Source: Lophius americanus
Lineage: Eukaryota; Chordata; Actinopteri; Lophiiformes; Lophiidae
DNA length: 64,000 nt
Direction: 5' to 3'
Assembly (NCBI GenBank): GCA_037951165.1
Contig: JBBDHG010000009.1
Span: 15,736,001 to 15,800,000, forward strand
The notes below the pieces were generated by a model. It saw nothing but the letters and a program-made list of their open reading frames with translations, searched no databases and was not told where the DNA came from. This document shows positions 35,851-48,743 of the stretch, one piece after another (the first letter of the stretch is position 1; every line of letters begins with the position of its first letter). A program made the translations under genes and the position numbers.

Positions 35851-36748
35851 TTCTTAGTGAAAAATGATTTCCTTCCTCTGTGACTGTCTAAACAAGAAAC
35901 TTGGAAAATGAATGCACAGTAATATTGGAACATATAGCAAAGCTTTGTGAACAGATCTCTGTAGATGGTTGACATGAGCATCAGCTCTGACAGTGCTTCC
36001 AAACGCCTACTTCTATAATTAACCTCACCGGTTTGAGTTTATAGGTGTGTCAACACTAACACGGACGTCAAGATAAGGTTCCATATGTGTATCCAGATGG
36101 TTTATGCCGACAGACCAAAAGTTAAGTGTGGAAGGAACGCTGGTTACTTCTCGCCCTCAATGATTGCCATCTTAGCCTCATGGCAGTAGGGGAGTGGCTG
36201 AGAAGGCCGTGGTTACGCTGGAAAACAACAGCATAACTTGCTATTATTTCTAGATGATGATGGAGGTGGTTGATGATTGCAGTTCTTGTACAGCATATTT
36301 ACAGAGGTTGCAACGGATGGTGGAACATTCACCTCTATTGCGGCTTCAGTTTGTGATTCAAGCTGTCCAGAAAAGGTTTCCGTTTTGACGAGTGCTGACG
36401 AGAATATTGTTTTTGTATAAAACATTATAAATAATGTGTTGTGAAGGCAGTTGTCATGGTAATTCAGAGGATGATTGAGACAGATTCTGTCATGAACCTG
36501 TTTAGTTATTTCATTTCTTGGAGTTCTTTCTTTGTTAATCATGTTTATAGCTCCAGTGATTTATTTTTAATGCTTTTGTAATCGTCACACTCTGTTTCCC
36601 TATTTATTCTAAAAGTTTTCCCTCTGTTTAGTTTTTGTGTTTTTTTCTTATCCCTCTCGCGTTATCTTTGTCTGTTCCACTTTGGCTTCTTCCTGTTCTC
36701 TGTTTATGTCTCTCCTGTGTGGTTTTTATTCTCCGCATGTGTGATTCT
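33512..36748. other. Non-coding; two long frames without support
   Basis: Plus frames at 33809-34177 and 34798-35301 are the longest here (122 and 167 codons). They have no recognised domain, no conserved Cys pattern and no splice context. The text at 34225-34290 (TGTCCAGTATGAG, GTCTAGTGCTG) is also found near 40046 and 40121, so part of this is dispersed repeat. Confidence 0.4.
35793..35850. repeat. TTA microsatellite
   Basis: About 15 clean TTA units preceded by imperfect ones. Confidence 0.95.
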
Positions 36749-37356
36749 TCATCATGTTCACCTGTGTTCCTCTTCCAGCTATGTCTCATTGTCATCATGT
36801 TTATCTATATTGTCCCGCCAGCTGTGTCTCACTGTTATCATGTTCACCTGTGTTCCCCTTCCAGCTGTCTCATTGTCATCATGTTCACCTGTGTTCCTCT
36901 TCCAGCTATGTCTCATTGTCATCATGTTTATCTATATTGTCCCGCCAGCTGTGTCTCACTGTTATCATGTTCACCTGTGTTTCCCCTCCAGCTGTTTCTC
37001 ATTGTCATTATGTTTACCTGTGTTCTCCTTCTAGCAGGGTCTCGTTGTCATCGTGTTCACCTGTGTGGTCTCTCCAGCAGTTTCTCATTGTCATCATGTT
37101 CACCTGTGTTCCCCTTCCAGCTGTGTCTCATTGTCATCATGTTCACCTGTGCTCCCCTTCAAGCTGTGTCTCATCGTCATCATGTTCACCTGTGTTGTCC
37201 CTCCAGCAGTGTCTCATTGTCATCACGTTCACCTGTGTGGTCCCGCCAGCTGTGTCTCACTGTTATCGTGTTCACCTGTTTTTCCCGTCCAGCTGTGTCT
37301 CATTGTCATCATGTTTATCTATATTGTCCCTCCAACTTTGTCTCATTGTCATAAGT
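36749..37356. repeat. 43-bp minisatellite, about 14 copies
   Basis: The unit begins TCTCATTGTCATCATGTT, has a CACCTGTG or TATCTATA middle, and ends CCAGCTGTG. Copies are 43 bp (one of 41 bp) and 75-95% alike. A block of about 110 bp starting near 36750 is repeated exactly 127 bp later, showing a higher-order, three-unit duplication. 43 is not a multiple of 3 and the unit has no stop in any forward frame, so all three plus frames stay open (for example 36635-37354 and 36754-37389). The His-Val-Leu-Cys-Ser-rich proteins these predict are artefacts of the repeat. Confidence 0.95.
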
Positions 37357-37425
37357 AAAACAATAAGTAAGAAAATAATAAAACAATAAGTAAAAAAATA
37401 ATAAAACAATAAGTAAAAAAATAAT
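37357..37425. repeat. 23-bp tandem repeat, three copies
   Basis: AAAACAATAAGTAAAAAAAT followed by AAT, three times (the first with one G). It abuts the 43-bp minisatellite directly. Confidence 0.95.
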
Positions 37426-40309
37426 AAACACAGGATGGTTTTAGAAAATAATAAGTTATTCAAAAAATCTGCCAAAAGCTCAATTGAAAAATTTCTTGGA
37501 TCAGATTTCTTGCATTTCTTGATATTTACATAAAAATACATCTTGAAATTAGATGAAGACTAAATACTTGGAATAAGATTAGAATGTTATATTTAGGCAC
37601 CTAATACAATTAAATATTTCTTAAGATTTGCTGCAAAATGGATATAGAGCATTTTAAATATTTTCAAGATTCTATCATTTAACGACGTATTGCAGATGAA
37701 TTGTTTTTAAAATGGTCTGAAATGTTACTTGTTCAGAGACTGTGTCTCATATCCAATGCAATGGCGTATTGTAAAGGTTGAATTGGTAGCATTTGGAGTT
37801 TTTACAGTGCACACTTATATTGTAACATCTGAAAGCTACATAAATAACTTTAATATGTCTGAAATCCACCAGCATTATTGGTACAAAGTCTGATGCTTTT
37901 ACAGCTCCTTTTTGAGACTGAATCAATGTTTTGTTTGTTCACCAACCAATCATGTAAGTAAAAGCATACAAATGAAAGGCAGGCATGGATGAATGTGTTC
38001 TCGGTTGTGACCAGCCAGCTGCCCCGGGGACATAAACGTTATTCTCATTCTGCCATGAGACTGAATTTGAGATGTGGAAAGATCGCTCTAGTCCGCAGGA
38101 GCTTGAAGGAGACAGATGAGATTGTGAGGGCAGAGGGAAGAGAGAGAATTCATAAAGCAATAGAAAGTCAAACTAGAACAAGGCAGACAGCGAGGGGATT
38201 TTGTTTTAATGACCCATGCTTCATCAGAGGGATTCATGGGCTCGTCAGAAAATAACCCAGAATATATCCCAAGGTTTTTTTTCCCGCAAAGAAATCCCAT
38301 CTGCCTCAGATAGGTATCATCTTGTTATAAAGAAGGTAAAAACAGTCCAGACAGCAGTGGTTTGTAGTCTGGCTTTGATATACGAAGACGCCCCAACTGC
38401 GATATATATGCATTGATAATATCATTGTTTGTAAAAACAGCAATAACCTCATGGTGTCAGTATTCCCATCTACAGGCGCCACCAGCAGCAGATCCATTAC
38501 TGTGTTACTATAAAGATGCAGTGGCCATCATTTAGAGAAAAATAATCCACACGGCTAAAGTAGGCCTGGGAGGAAGGTAGGGGCAAATGACAATGTCTAA
38601 TGGGTACAATAAGTATGCAACGCTTTTCCCCAATATGCCCTGATTACACCGGGCAGAATCAATGTTCTCAGGCCTGGTTGCCTCATCTACCACTCACATA
38701 GCTGTCGGGTGTGGAAATTCCAAACATTCTCTCATCACATTAGTGCTTGTGCGTCTTCTTGGACTGGAGAGACCCCCCTGGCTGACATTTGTATGTGTAT
38801 GTCTATGTGCTGGAGAAATCAGATGAAACATCCCAGATTGATCCTGCTTATGTTGTCATATTATTATTGTTTCATTTGAATTGTTTCATTTACTGCCTCC
38901 AGTTATGTCATCTACACAGAGAGGCGGGTTGTTTAAGGGATCCTTTTGAAGTAAAGCCCTTTATTGGTTCTCCATGGGTGGATCTAGGGTGGTGGGAAAG
39001 GGGCACTGGTGCCACCTGAATTTTGATTGGCTGGATATTCATGAATATAATATTGTATATTATTGGCTCGGGAACAAAATTTCCCTCTGTATATAATATT
39101 TCATATCACTCATTTCATATGTAGTTTATAAATTCACAGCAACACTGCTGTGAATTGAACAGCTTGAAAAACTACAACAACCATGATCCATGAGGGTTAT
39201 GGACACAATAGTACCGTGTGACACGATATAAAAGTTTCAGAGCTATCAGTTGATTCGAGGCTGCCTCTTGGTCCTGTGCTGGTACAATCCCTTGTTTGCA
39301 CATTTTGATGCTGTAGTCCGATTAGACTTAGACTTCAATTTGATTTTTAAGACAGAATTTCCACAAGTTCCTGCAATTCAGGAGGTTCATGGACTTTTTA
39401 CAGACATCTGGTCTCCATATGCACACATTTTCCCTAGATTCTTGAAGGTTTTTTATATTGTAAATACATAAACTATATAGTTTATATGTATGTAAGTATA
39501 TATTTCCTGCTTATATATTTTTTTAACTATTATATATTTGGGAAAAAAGGGTATTTTATGCAATATGTTTTTGGAAGAACTCCAGTTTCCATTAGATATG
39601 TATTCAAATTAAGTATTTTTAGTTCTTAATCTTTTTTTGACGTTCACAACGTGTGTACAAACACAACATGGGGGTAATGTGGACCAGTGCCTGCGTTTTT
39701 CTTGAGCTAGTCACACACTATGAAATGATATTCTTTCAACCCCAACCCTTTAATTCATACCGTACGAAGAAATAGCCTGCAGTGCAAAGCCAACGCTCAC
39801 GACTTGAGCGCTCACGCTGTACGACCCGTTGTGGATATTAGGGCCGCCTCTAGCCAAGTTGGTGCCCTAAGCAGAATTTGTTCAAGTTTTGATATTTGAC
39901 CATAAATCCAAACTTCTCTGACCGCCAGCTGGTCAGTTTGCTGCGGCTGTTCATCAGACATGAACGCAGAGCGAAGAAAAACATGTTAATGGACAGCAAA
40001 GAATGACAATAAAGACTGTCCCTGGAAAATCAGCTTCATTGAATGTCCAGTATGAGCTGTTCCAGAAAATGAATGAATTGTGAGAACCAGTTGTAGAACA
40101 GACTTTCCTCCTCTCTCTATCTAGTGCTGTGAGGAACTTGAGCTAAATTAAATAATTAGATTTTTAGAATTTTATTTTAACCTACGTGCAGGTGAAGCTG
40201 TGCATCTCCCTCTATCTGTCTCTGTCTCCCGTGCGCGTCCACTGCATCTGTTACGCGTGTTTGTATTATATACCAGCGCCTCAGTTATTATTAAATTAGA
40301 TATTGTCTT

Positions 40310-40360
40310 GCAGGCCGGTTGTGGCCCTTGAGCTTTGAGTTTGACGTGTGGTCTAGAGCA
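40310..40360. mobile_element. hAT-type terminus
   Basis: Read in reverse, the stretch is CACACGTCAAACTCAAAGCT followed by CAAGGGCCACAACCGGCC-like text, the usual terminal text of a hAT element (GGTGTCAAACTCAAGGCCC type). The matching left end was not found, so the element is partial. Confidence 0.45.
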
Positions 40361-40779
40361 TTAACTTCATAGCTAGCACTGCTCTGACCTTTTGGACCTT
40401 TTGTTTCCTTTGCTGTGTTGTTACTACCAGTCACAAACTGCACTTATTATGAGTACTTGTTATTTCCCCATCATGCCCTCTGTTGCCATGGCAACTCGGG
40501 TACTCAATAACCACTTTACACAGGTGCATTGAGAAAAAATGTCTTTTTTCTGACATGGTGATATGTCAGATATCCATCCAATCTGAAGGATTATTATGAT
40601 CAGAATCAATTAGATTGTTTTATTTAGGAAATATTCATTCATCCATTCATTTATGAATTATTGTCAAAAAACTACCCAAGTGCCCCATCTCTCAATGGTC
40701 AAGAAAACTGTGTCAGGCACTGATGTGTTGTCATCAAAATTGAACCATCTCCGGAATATACCAAAACATACCTCCGGGT

Positions 40780-40892
40780 AAAATTTCAAGCAAATCCATC
40801 CTTTAATATTTGTGTAGTTTTGGTGACAAACAGACAAACAGACAGATAAACCAAAGTATAAACATAACCTCTTTGGCGGAGGCGGAGGTAAT
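40780..40892. repeat. Dispersed fish repeat fragment, second copy
   Basis: Same layout as 25157-25235, with a longer right part ending CCTCTTTGGCGGAGGCGGAG. Confidence 0.65.
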
Positions 40893-41159
40893 AATGTCTG
40901 TGTCTATCTATGAACCCATCTATGAACACCCATCCCTGTGTTTCTTTAATCCATGTTAAAGCAAATGTGTAGAAATAACAATTGGACATTGAAAATGTTT
41001 AAGAGGAAAGCGCTGCACCTGCACTTTGAATAAACAAGAGAGACGGTAATAATGAATGAGCTTTAAGACATATTATAATCTGATGAAGCAAATAGCTTCT
41101 GAGCTCCCTTCACATCGTTCACCTATACCAAAGTTCCTTCAAAACTCACAGTGCAACAT

Positions 41160-41900
41160 TCACACCTACTTCATGCAGTAAAAAAGAAAGAAAAACAGCA
41201 TACAAAAGGATTCAAGCACACACATGTATTGCACATAGCAGCTTAAAAATAGAAAAGTGCATAATAGGAAGAATAAACAATTATTGCACATTATGCTGTT
41301 GGATGAGAGGGTCCATGTGGAACATTATATGGATCATGAGGTTGCCGTGGCGGGAGAAGAAGGGGGGCAATGTTTGTTTAATTCCGTGATGGCTCTTGGA
41401 TAGAAACAGTTTTATGGTGCGTAAGTGTGAGTTGTTAGAGTTCTGTATCATCTTGCAGATGGCAAAAGGGAGAAGAGATGGTGAGCTGGATGAGTTGTGT
41501 TTCCAGGGTGAAACTGCTGGCCCTGCAAAGGGAGAGGGATGTGAAAATGTCTTCCAGTGTAGGCATAGTGACCCCATTTATTTTCTGTGATGTTTTTATC
41601 ACTCTCTGGAGGTTTCTTTTATCTGCTTCTGTGCAGTTTCCATACCACACTGTAATGCAGGATGTTAGTAAAATATCAACAGAGCAGTGATAGAAGGCTC
41701 TGAGCATCTCTGAAGGCCGTTCATCTTTACTCAGTGTTCATATAAAGTAGAGATGCTGTTTAGCCTTTTTAGCCAGAGCAGTGGAATGGATTGTCCATGT
41801 GAGGTCCCCAGAAATGTGGGTTTATAAGAACTTAAAACTGGAGACCCCCCTCCACCTCCTCTCCCTTGATGACAATAGGAGAGAGATCCTTGCTGTCTTA
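41160..41900 (-). mobile_element. LINE fragment, reverse-transcriptase C-terminus
   Basis: On the minus strand, frames read RGVSSFKFL and, after a frameshift, LGTSHGQSI. They continue with FYHCSVDILLTSCITVWYGN, CTEADKRNLQRVIKTSQKI and MPTLEDIF. This is the conserved order (VSSFKFLGTHI, FYRCTIESILTNCITAWYGNC, RKALQRVVRTAQ) of a common fish LINE. It is frameshifted throughout. The same clade, in a diverged form, is found at 47270-47620. Confidence 0.85.
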
Positions 41901-42299
41901 ATTGAAGCCGAATATACGACTGTACGACATACGGTGAGTATGTGAGAGAATTGGCAAGCTGGGATTGGACAAGCAAAAATACGTTCAGGTCTCATCAGGG
42001 ATAACTGAAGTCGGGTTCGGAGCGGGGGAACATGCACACATGTTTGTACAGGAATGTAATGCTGTGCTATGAGTCATGGGCCGACAACATTATGTTTTTT
42101 TCAGATTTGGTAGTAGGAGACTCCATAAAGTTTTTCTGTATTTTGACAATGTCCTGAGCTCAGTGCAGGCGTGGTCGTCGGAACTTTTTACTAGGGTTGC
42201 AGAGGCCTAGGAGAGGGGAAAGATGTTAATAAAGGTGCCCACAATATGTTGTTTATATTTGTGCACAGCTTTCAGAATTTTTAATATGTATTGAGAATT

Positions 42300-42365
42300 T
42301 CTTGAAAATGAATTAAAACAGAATAATAAGCTACACTGCATAGTCATGTCTGTTCATAGTTAGTC
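42300..42365 (+). repeat. Dispersed repeat block, inverted relative to 45596-45680
   Basis: ATAAGCTACACTGCAT, then TGTCTGTTCATAGTT. The same text is found on the opposite strand near 45610-45650. Confidence 0.7.
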
Positions 42366-42852
42366 TCTTATCTCTTCAGAGCCGTGGTGCTCCCGGGGCG
42401 ACTCACGAGGTAAAAACTGCCCCTGGGTTGATGCAAAATTTTTAACAGATGACAGAGATCTTCTTGTAACTCCAGACAATCTTTCTGTTTCCTGAAGGTT
42501 TTTCCACAGGTCAGGTGATTTTAAGGGTTTGCATTGATAATTACACTGAATTGTATCTGCCTCTAATGGGAATCTGTCAATCCTCTGAAATGGCACATTG
42601 ATACCTTTTTGCACAAACAGTCTGCCCCAAAAACAATAAAATACATCCTTTTTTGTGACAAAACTCATGGTATTCAAACCAAGCTGGATGTACAAGCAGT
42701 GGCTTGACTTTGGATCTGCAGGAGGACAAACTCTTTGTCAGCTGTTCACGAGGAAATGGTGAACAGCAGAAGATCTTCATGGTTGTTGTCATCTCTCTTC
42801 TTTAGTTTTCTTTCCTGTGCCTCTGGTGCTGGTTCATGAAGACATCGCTCTG

Positions 42853-43336
42853 TTAGAACTGCGTGTTCTGGGTTGGAGGACAATAGTGAAGACACCAGGC
42901 AGAGTCACAAGAGGATACAGTTTTTAATAATAAATGTGAATGCCTACAAAGAACAGGTTCCAGACCCAGTAATCTGATAATCCAAATAAACAAGTCCAAA
43001 TCAGGGAAGCAGGGCTAATTCTAAACCAAGTTCTGATCAGGTCAATCACACAACACCAGAGATAAAGGGCTCGAACACGTTTCTAAGGAGATACACAGAT
43101 GTCCCCGAGTTAGTCAGAGACAAAAGTGAGACAACCAGAACGGAGCAGACCCTCAGAGGAAGGAGGGTAGCTGTGTCAACCATATAGATATATAAATAGG
43201 AGACAGACACAGCAAGAGACAAGGACCACAGGGGAAGAGACCAGAGACTAAACAGGACAGGAGGTATGGGGAAAGACATGGAAATTAAAGTAACTGGATC
43301 AGAAAACAACATAAATCTTTAACTAAACCTAAGACA
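42853..43336 (-). mobile_element. Possible solo LTR
   Basis: On the minus strand this runs from TGTCTTAGGTTTAG to GTTCTAACA (TGT...ACA ends). A TATA-like CCTATTTATATATC lies near 43200-43187. An ATTAAA-like signal about 260 nt downstream is followed by a GT/CT-rich stretch. That order (promoter, polyadenylation signal, short U5) is LTR-like. No target duplication or internal retroelement sequence was seen. Confidence 0.3.
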
Positions 43337-46300
43337 TGAGGAAATACATTTTTTTACCAAGTATGGATGCCAAGAATGGCCATTTGTATTTATATTATAT
43401 AAATTTGAGTATTAATTATCTCATTATTTTGTGAGAAAATGCAACCATTTTCTCCAAACAATGAATTGATTATCGCGGCCATGTTCTCACATTAATAAGA
43501 AATCAAGCGGTAGTTTACTGTTATTTTCTTAATGTTCATCAGGAGTCTCATTTCTGTAGCAACTGGTTTACGATGGAAATGATGGAACACATCAGATTCT
43601 ACTTAAATCAAGGTTTTACACAGGTAGAAATAGATTTTGTAGTTGATGCTCTTTGACCGGCTTGTTTACGTCGCCATGGTGACACCACTCGTCAATATGC
43701 CCCAGTTTCTAACGGTGGATAAAAAATTTCTGAAGCGAGTGAAATGCACCTCGTTTTCTGAAGCGTTGGGTACTGTGTATGTCAAGGTCATTATCAGGTT
43801 AATTTGTTTTGGTCATATGTTGTAGCATACATAATTTCGATGCTTCACTTAACTTCCAGGTCGTGAGGTCATGTGGCTCAGAATAAAACTTTAATCAACA
43901 TCGTGAGTATAAGAAAGGAAATGTGAAACCATGCTCTCAGCTACTTGTGAGCACAAAGGAGGAAGACAGAACAATCACGCATCAGTGCAGTAGGGAGATT
44001 AAAAAGAACCGAGGCACCGTCTCTCAGGTGATTTTGTGTGTGATGATCAACCTGAAGAGTCTGGCCACAACAAGACACAACGTCAAGAGGTGAGACGGAG
44101 AAATCAAAGGAGGGAGCCCCATCTGGGTCCGCCTGGAAAATGAACTCGCAGGATGAGCCGTGCCAAGATGTGCTTCACTTCATCCCTGCAAATACAATTT
44201 CATTACATCTTGCAGGCCACAACAATTGAGTCCCACTAAACAACTTGATCAGTTTAGAAATGAAGAATAATCTGATTTGAAATATGTGTGAAGCCTAATG
44301 AAGTGTCTGAAGCGCCCTTGTGGAATAAACACAGCCCTCCTCACAGTCACTGCAGAAATAACAGACTGTGTTGCTGCATTGCTGTATTCACATTCACGTC
44401 TCCAGCCGCGGATGTAAGCGTGACACCCAGTCTCCAAGAGCCTGATCTCTTTTCAAGTTAACGTTTGATTGGTTTTGCATTTTCAAGAGGACGGTGTTCA
44501 ATTTAAAAACTGACATTTCCTCCACCGCTTTCAACTTTACAGACACTGAAACTAGATGGCGCTCAGAGGAGAAAACAAGGCAGCTCTGTTTACTCATTAT
44601 GTCACTGCACATAAAAGCATGGGGCTGGTGATAGTTTGATCCTGATAATACGGCTCCTCCAAAAGGAAGATCCACCCCTAGAACCTGAAATCAAATTAGC
44701 ATATTTTTTAGTTTAGTAGTTTTTCCAGAAAAAGATTGAGATTTAGATTTAACAGACACATTGAATTAGCCTCAGTAATTACCAGAGTTTCAGCAGTTCA
44801 ATCCCAGCAGTAGGTTTTGGCATTTCTTGGAAGTGATTCAGTTTTGGTTATGTTGCGTGTGACGCAGCTGATGGAGAGAAATCTTGTCTTCTGATATTTT
44901 GAACATGGAATTAACTTGAGGAGTCTCAGTTGTGCTTTTTTGAATATATTTGGTTTATTACAGACAGATCTGTAAGTTTCTAAGTTTCTAAGAATCTAAG
45001 TTTCAGTCAGTAGCGTTGTTATGTGTCATCTTACAGTGGGGAATTGTCCATGAGCCCGAGGAACGTCAACATTCTGGATCAGCCGATCCAGAATATCACC
45101 AGAATCCAGATCAGATTCTGACATAAGGTGGATGTTTATGAAAGTTTGGTAGGCAGTTGGAAACAAACATTTTGTAATTACTACAATCCCACAAAAATGG
45201 GAAAATGTGTTGAAACATTTTCATAGTCATAACTTTTTTGAGTAATCCTATAAACAAATGAACAAACCCTAGAAAAGAACAATACTTCCTTGAGGGAGAA
45301 AACTACGGGAAAGCTCCAATTCATTCACCAAACTTCTTCAGCTGTATCGTTTCCCTTCATCAGGGCTCTTCTTCCTGGTAATCCCTTTTACCATCATCAT
45401 CAACTACATGTGACTCACAAATGTAGTTTATTCCATTAAACACTATAAATCAAGAGAGAGGAGATGGAAAAGTTTTAGTTTGGATTTTTAAATAAAGATA
45501 ATCTGCTTTTTATTAAACACGAAAATAAAATGAAGCATCAACGCAGGTGCAGTTTTGTCTTGTGTGGCGCTCTGAGCGAACCAAGGCTATAAAAAAATAT
45601 GAAACAAACTATGAACAGACATTGGAATGCAGTGTAGCTTATTGCTGTTTCATTTAGTTTTCTATGTCTTTTTTTATAATTCAATTACAGAACATGTGCA
45701 ATTATGTTCTGAAATAACATATTACGCATTACACCTTTAATATTAGAGGTGATTATTACTGTTGTGCTACATACAGTATTGATAACCGACCGACACACAA
45801 AGATAAAATACCAATCAGTCTACTCCTTTTAAGTAGTACAATAATAAAATAAAAAGTTAATCTAATGGAGCCCATGATGTAGCAGACACAGGATCTGTTA
45901 TTAAACCATTAGAAATGCTTGATAGTTACAGAACTCAGCTTTTGTAACAAAAAGAAGCTGTAAATCATCACCTCATGACTGACTGTGACATAGAGGTGGC
46001 CGTGGTTACGTATGGGTGGAAGGACACACTACTTGGTCAGCTGTGAGATTGATTTTGAATAGATTCAAGATTATCTAATTATCCATATATATGAGAAAAG
46101 ACTAACTTCTAAACCAGTTTGAAGGTGCAGCGCCTTCTTCTTTGTACACAAACAAACTCATCTGTGTAATATGGATGTGTGAACTTATATGAGTGAATTG
46201 AAGTGGGTGTTTGGAAAATGTGTACGTTTCATTTAGTTTTATGTTGACAAATGTCCCTACAGAGACACTTTTGCCTAATTATTCAGCGTATATTGAGATG

Positions 46301-47269
46301 TAGGGTGTAATATTGTTTGTCAGCTTGTAACAATGTGTTTACATCTTCTTATCAGTCAGCTCTGGACTGGACAAGTTCAGCAGTTTGGACCCCGGTAATT
46401 GATTTTGTAGTTAGTGTAGTGTTTCCCACTCATGAGAGCAAGTTTCACCTCTATTACTCAGAATCCGGACTCAGAATCCCAGTTGCCTCCCCAGCCTCTG
46501 TGTGACCCTTCACTCTCACAATCCCAGAGAGAGGCCAAGTGAAAGGATGAGTAAGCCAGACAGATGAATAAACAAGGACAAAGTATGTTGGATGGAGGAG
46601 ACAGAGACCAGCAGACACCATACTAAGTGTTTGAAACAGATTCTACTGCCTTTACTCTTCTTGTGAAAGTGCTGACAGGGGAAAGGTTTTAAAGGGTAAT
46701 GCTAAAGGGTAGTAGAATATGATTTTATGATATGCATGTGTTTGAATATATATCGTAGCAAAGAAGCAATTGGTGTTTGATTCCTTTTGTACATTTGGAG
46801 AAGTTGGGTTTTTTGACAACATCCTGTCAGATGCGACCACTCAGTCACACAAACAGACGATTGATTAATTTTTCAAACGATGTTGTCTTGTAGTTTGAGA
46901 CTCACTCTGTGATGCGTTGTCTGTGGCAGAGTGGAGAGTAAATTGATTGGGCTGGGCACAGGGAAAGGAAAATAAATAGGTCTATCATTTCTTCTCTCTT
47001 ATTTCCCCTTTATGCCTGACTGATAACGTGGTCAGACATGTAGGACTCTCTCTGTTCACCTGAGCTCAAGAACGGTTGCCATGCCTACAAGGTGGGAGAC
47101 ATGTGAAAGAATAGGTTGTGCCAACCCGTCTGTTAACACTTGCATAAGCATTGCGCCTGAGGAGCTTTTGTAGAGATTGACAGAACACACTGGAGGTTGA
47201 CTGAGGCTTAAACGTGTCTGGAGCAGGCAAAAATAATTATCAATACCTATACAGATGAACTAATCAGCC
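43337..47269. other. Non-coding, repeats only
   Basis: A 10-bp perfect hairpin ATTCTGGATC / GATCCAGAAT lies at 45071-45094. No supported gene. Confidence 0.4.
45596..45680 (-). repeat. Dispersed repeat block, inverted copy of 42300-42365
   Basis: Reverse complement reads CAGCAATAAGCTACACTGCA, then TGTCTGTTCATAGTTTG, nearly the same as the block at 42.3 kb. Confidence 0.7.
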
Positions 47270-47625
47270 ATAAAAGTTGCAGATGACAAAACTATAGATG
47301 GGGTCCGTTCATGAGGAGACCAGTCCGCATACAGGGAAAAGAGTCTGACGGTGGTATTTAGTAAACAACCGTCACAACACCACAACACCACAAAAACAAA
47401 GGAGCTCATCATGGACTCCAAGATATGCAGCGGTGAATCCCTCCCAGGACTCATCAGCGGAGTCAGCGTGGAAAAAGGATTGCAACTTTTAAATTCCAGG
47501 GAGTCCACATCTCTGACAGGGTCTCCTGGTCTGTCAACAGCACAGCTGCCATCGAAGAGGCCCAACAGCGCCAGCACTTCCTGAGAACACTCCAGAAAAC
47601 ACAGTGAGTGAAAAGAGTGAAGAGC
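47270..47625 (+). mobile_element. LINE fragment, reverse transcriptase
   Basis: The frames give VADDKTIDGV (remnant of the YADD box), then SAYREKSLTVV and NTTKTKELIMD. After a frameshift they read FQGVHISDRVSWSVNS and then AAIEEAQQRQHFLRTLQKTQ. These are consecutive conserved blocks of a fish LINE RT (FADDT, LNTTKTKELIVDFR, FLGVHI, KKAQQRLYFLR). At least two frameshifts and stops make it dead. Confidence 0.85.
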
Positions 47626-48743
47626 GCCTGTAAGTTTTCGCTCATCAGACTCTTCATGTACAAGTCAGACTTTTTAGCAAAATGATGTAATGGGTTACTC
47701 ACTAACCATTACCCTTTTTTAATTCAAAGTTATTAAAACTGTACAGTTTCAAGAACTTCAAATTGCATACCCAAATGAATTCATTGGAATAATTTGCAAA
47801 GGAAACATGTTCATGTATGAATCTGCTCTTGATCTTGTTGTTTATATTGTTGTTAGAGTAATTTTGTCAATTATAGGTTATATATATTTTCTCTTTAATT
47901 TGAAGGTTCATCTGTGTTTTTTTTCCTAGCACCTTTTCCTTGTTTTTTCCCTCAGTGTCTTCCTACGGACAACGTACGGCATTCACCTAAGAAAACAAAA
48001 AATTGTCCTGTTTTCCTCAGTCCTTGCCTTTCTGTCTGAACAACAAAGTCCTGAAGAGCCTGCACAAAGCTGACACACTGATAATATAAGATAACAAATC
48101 TATTTGTATAACTAACAGACGTGTGCATCTCCAAATGTCTTCAGCCAAGACCAATATACAAATGGATTGAACTAAATAAGCCCAAAATCAATGCTTCCGT
48201 GAAATCCAACGCTCAGGTGAGTGGGAACTATGGCTTTGATTCAGAACAACAGGGCAAAGGTCTTTTCTGAGGTGAATGCAATTCGCTGCTGTAAATTCCA
48301 CCTACTTTTTTCTGTCTCACTCCACTCCTCCTTTGTGGTGTGTAGTCCTGCCTTCTAGTGTCTGTCTCCTCCCTGATTGTTGATTGTTGCCACCTGTCAC
48401 CAGCCCTCACCTGTTGCCTATTTGTCTCATTAGTCATTGTATTTAAGTCGGTGTCTTCACCCTCCTTGTGTCCCAGGTTGCTGCCCTGCTTCCTTGTGGT
48501 TCATGATTCTAGTCTTATACAGGTTTTTTTTGGGATTAATATTTTTGCCTTTTATATAAGTTTTTAAAGTAGACCTTTTTTTAATTAACCTTTATTTTTG
48601 TGGATCTTCTGAGTGTTTTGAACCTTAACTCCACAGGACATCATCTACTCCAACTGTTGCACTTTGGCGTTAGAGATTGCTGAAAACAGGAAATCACCAG
48701 ACTCATGGACAGTTTCTTCTCCGAGGCCGTTCACCCTCTAAAC
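47626..48743. other. Non-coding, nothing recognised
   Basis: Text near 48370-48450 (CACCTGTTGCCTATTTGTCT, CATTAGTCATTGTATTTAAG) resembles a widespread fish repeat, but the element boundaries are not visible. Confidence 0.4.

Larger units (their letters stand above)
37426..41159. other. Non-coding with dispersed repeat fragments
   Basis: The CAATGGTCAAG/TTTATTTAGGAAAT region near 40597-40640 matches the dispersed family at 63.65 kb. 39839-39880 (AGGGCCGCCTCTAGCC, TTGGTGCCCTAAGC) also looks like repeat sequence. Frames at 37989-38300 are open on both strands but unsupported. Confidence 0.4.

Noticed and set aside
36635..37389. Overlapping forward frames of 239, 211, 105 and 101 codons
   Set aside because: They are produced by the 43-bp minisatellite, which is stop-free in all forward frames; the predicted proteins are the same repeat read in rotating frames.
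42360..42792. Minus-strand frames possibly from a hAT zinc-finger (TTF-like) region
   Set aside because: Only a vague resemblance around a Lys-Lys-Asp-Val-Phe-Tyr-Cys segment; the zinc ligands expected of the family do not line up.
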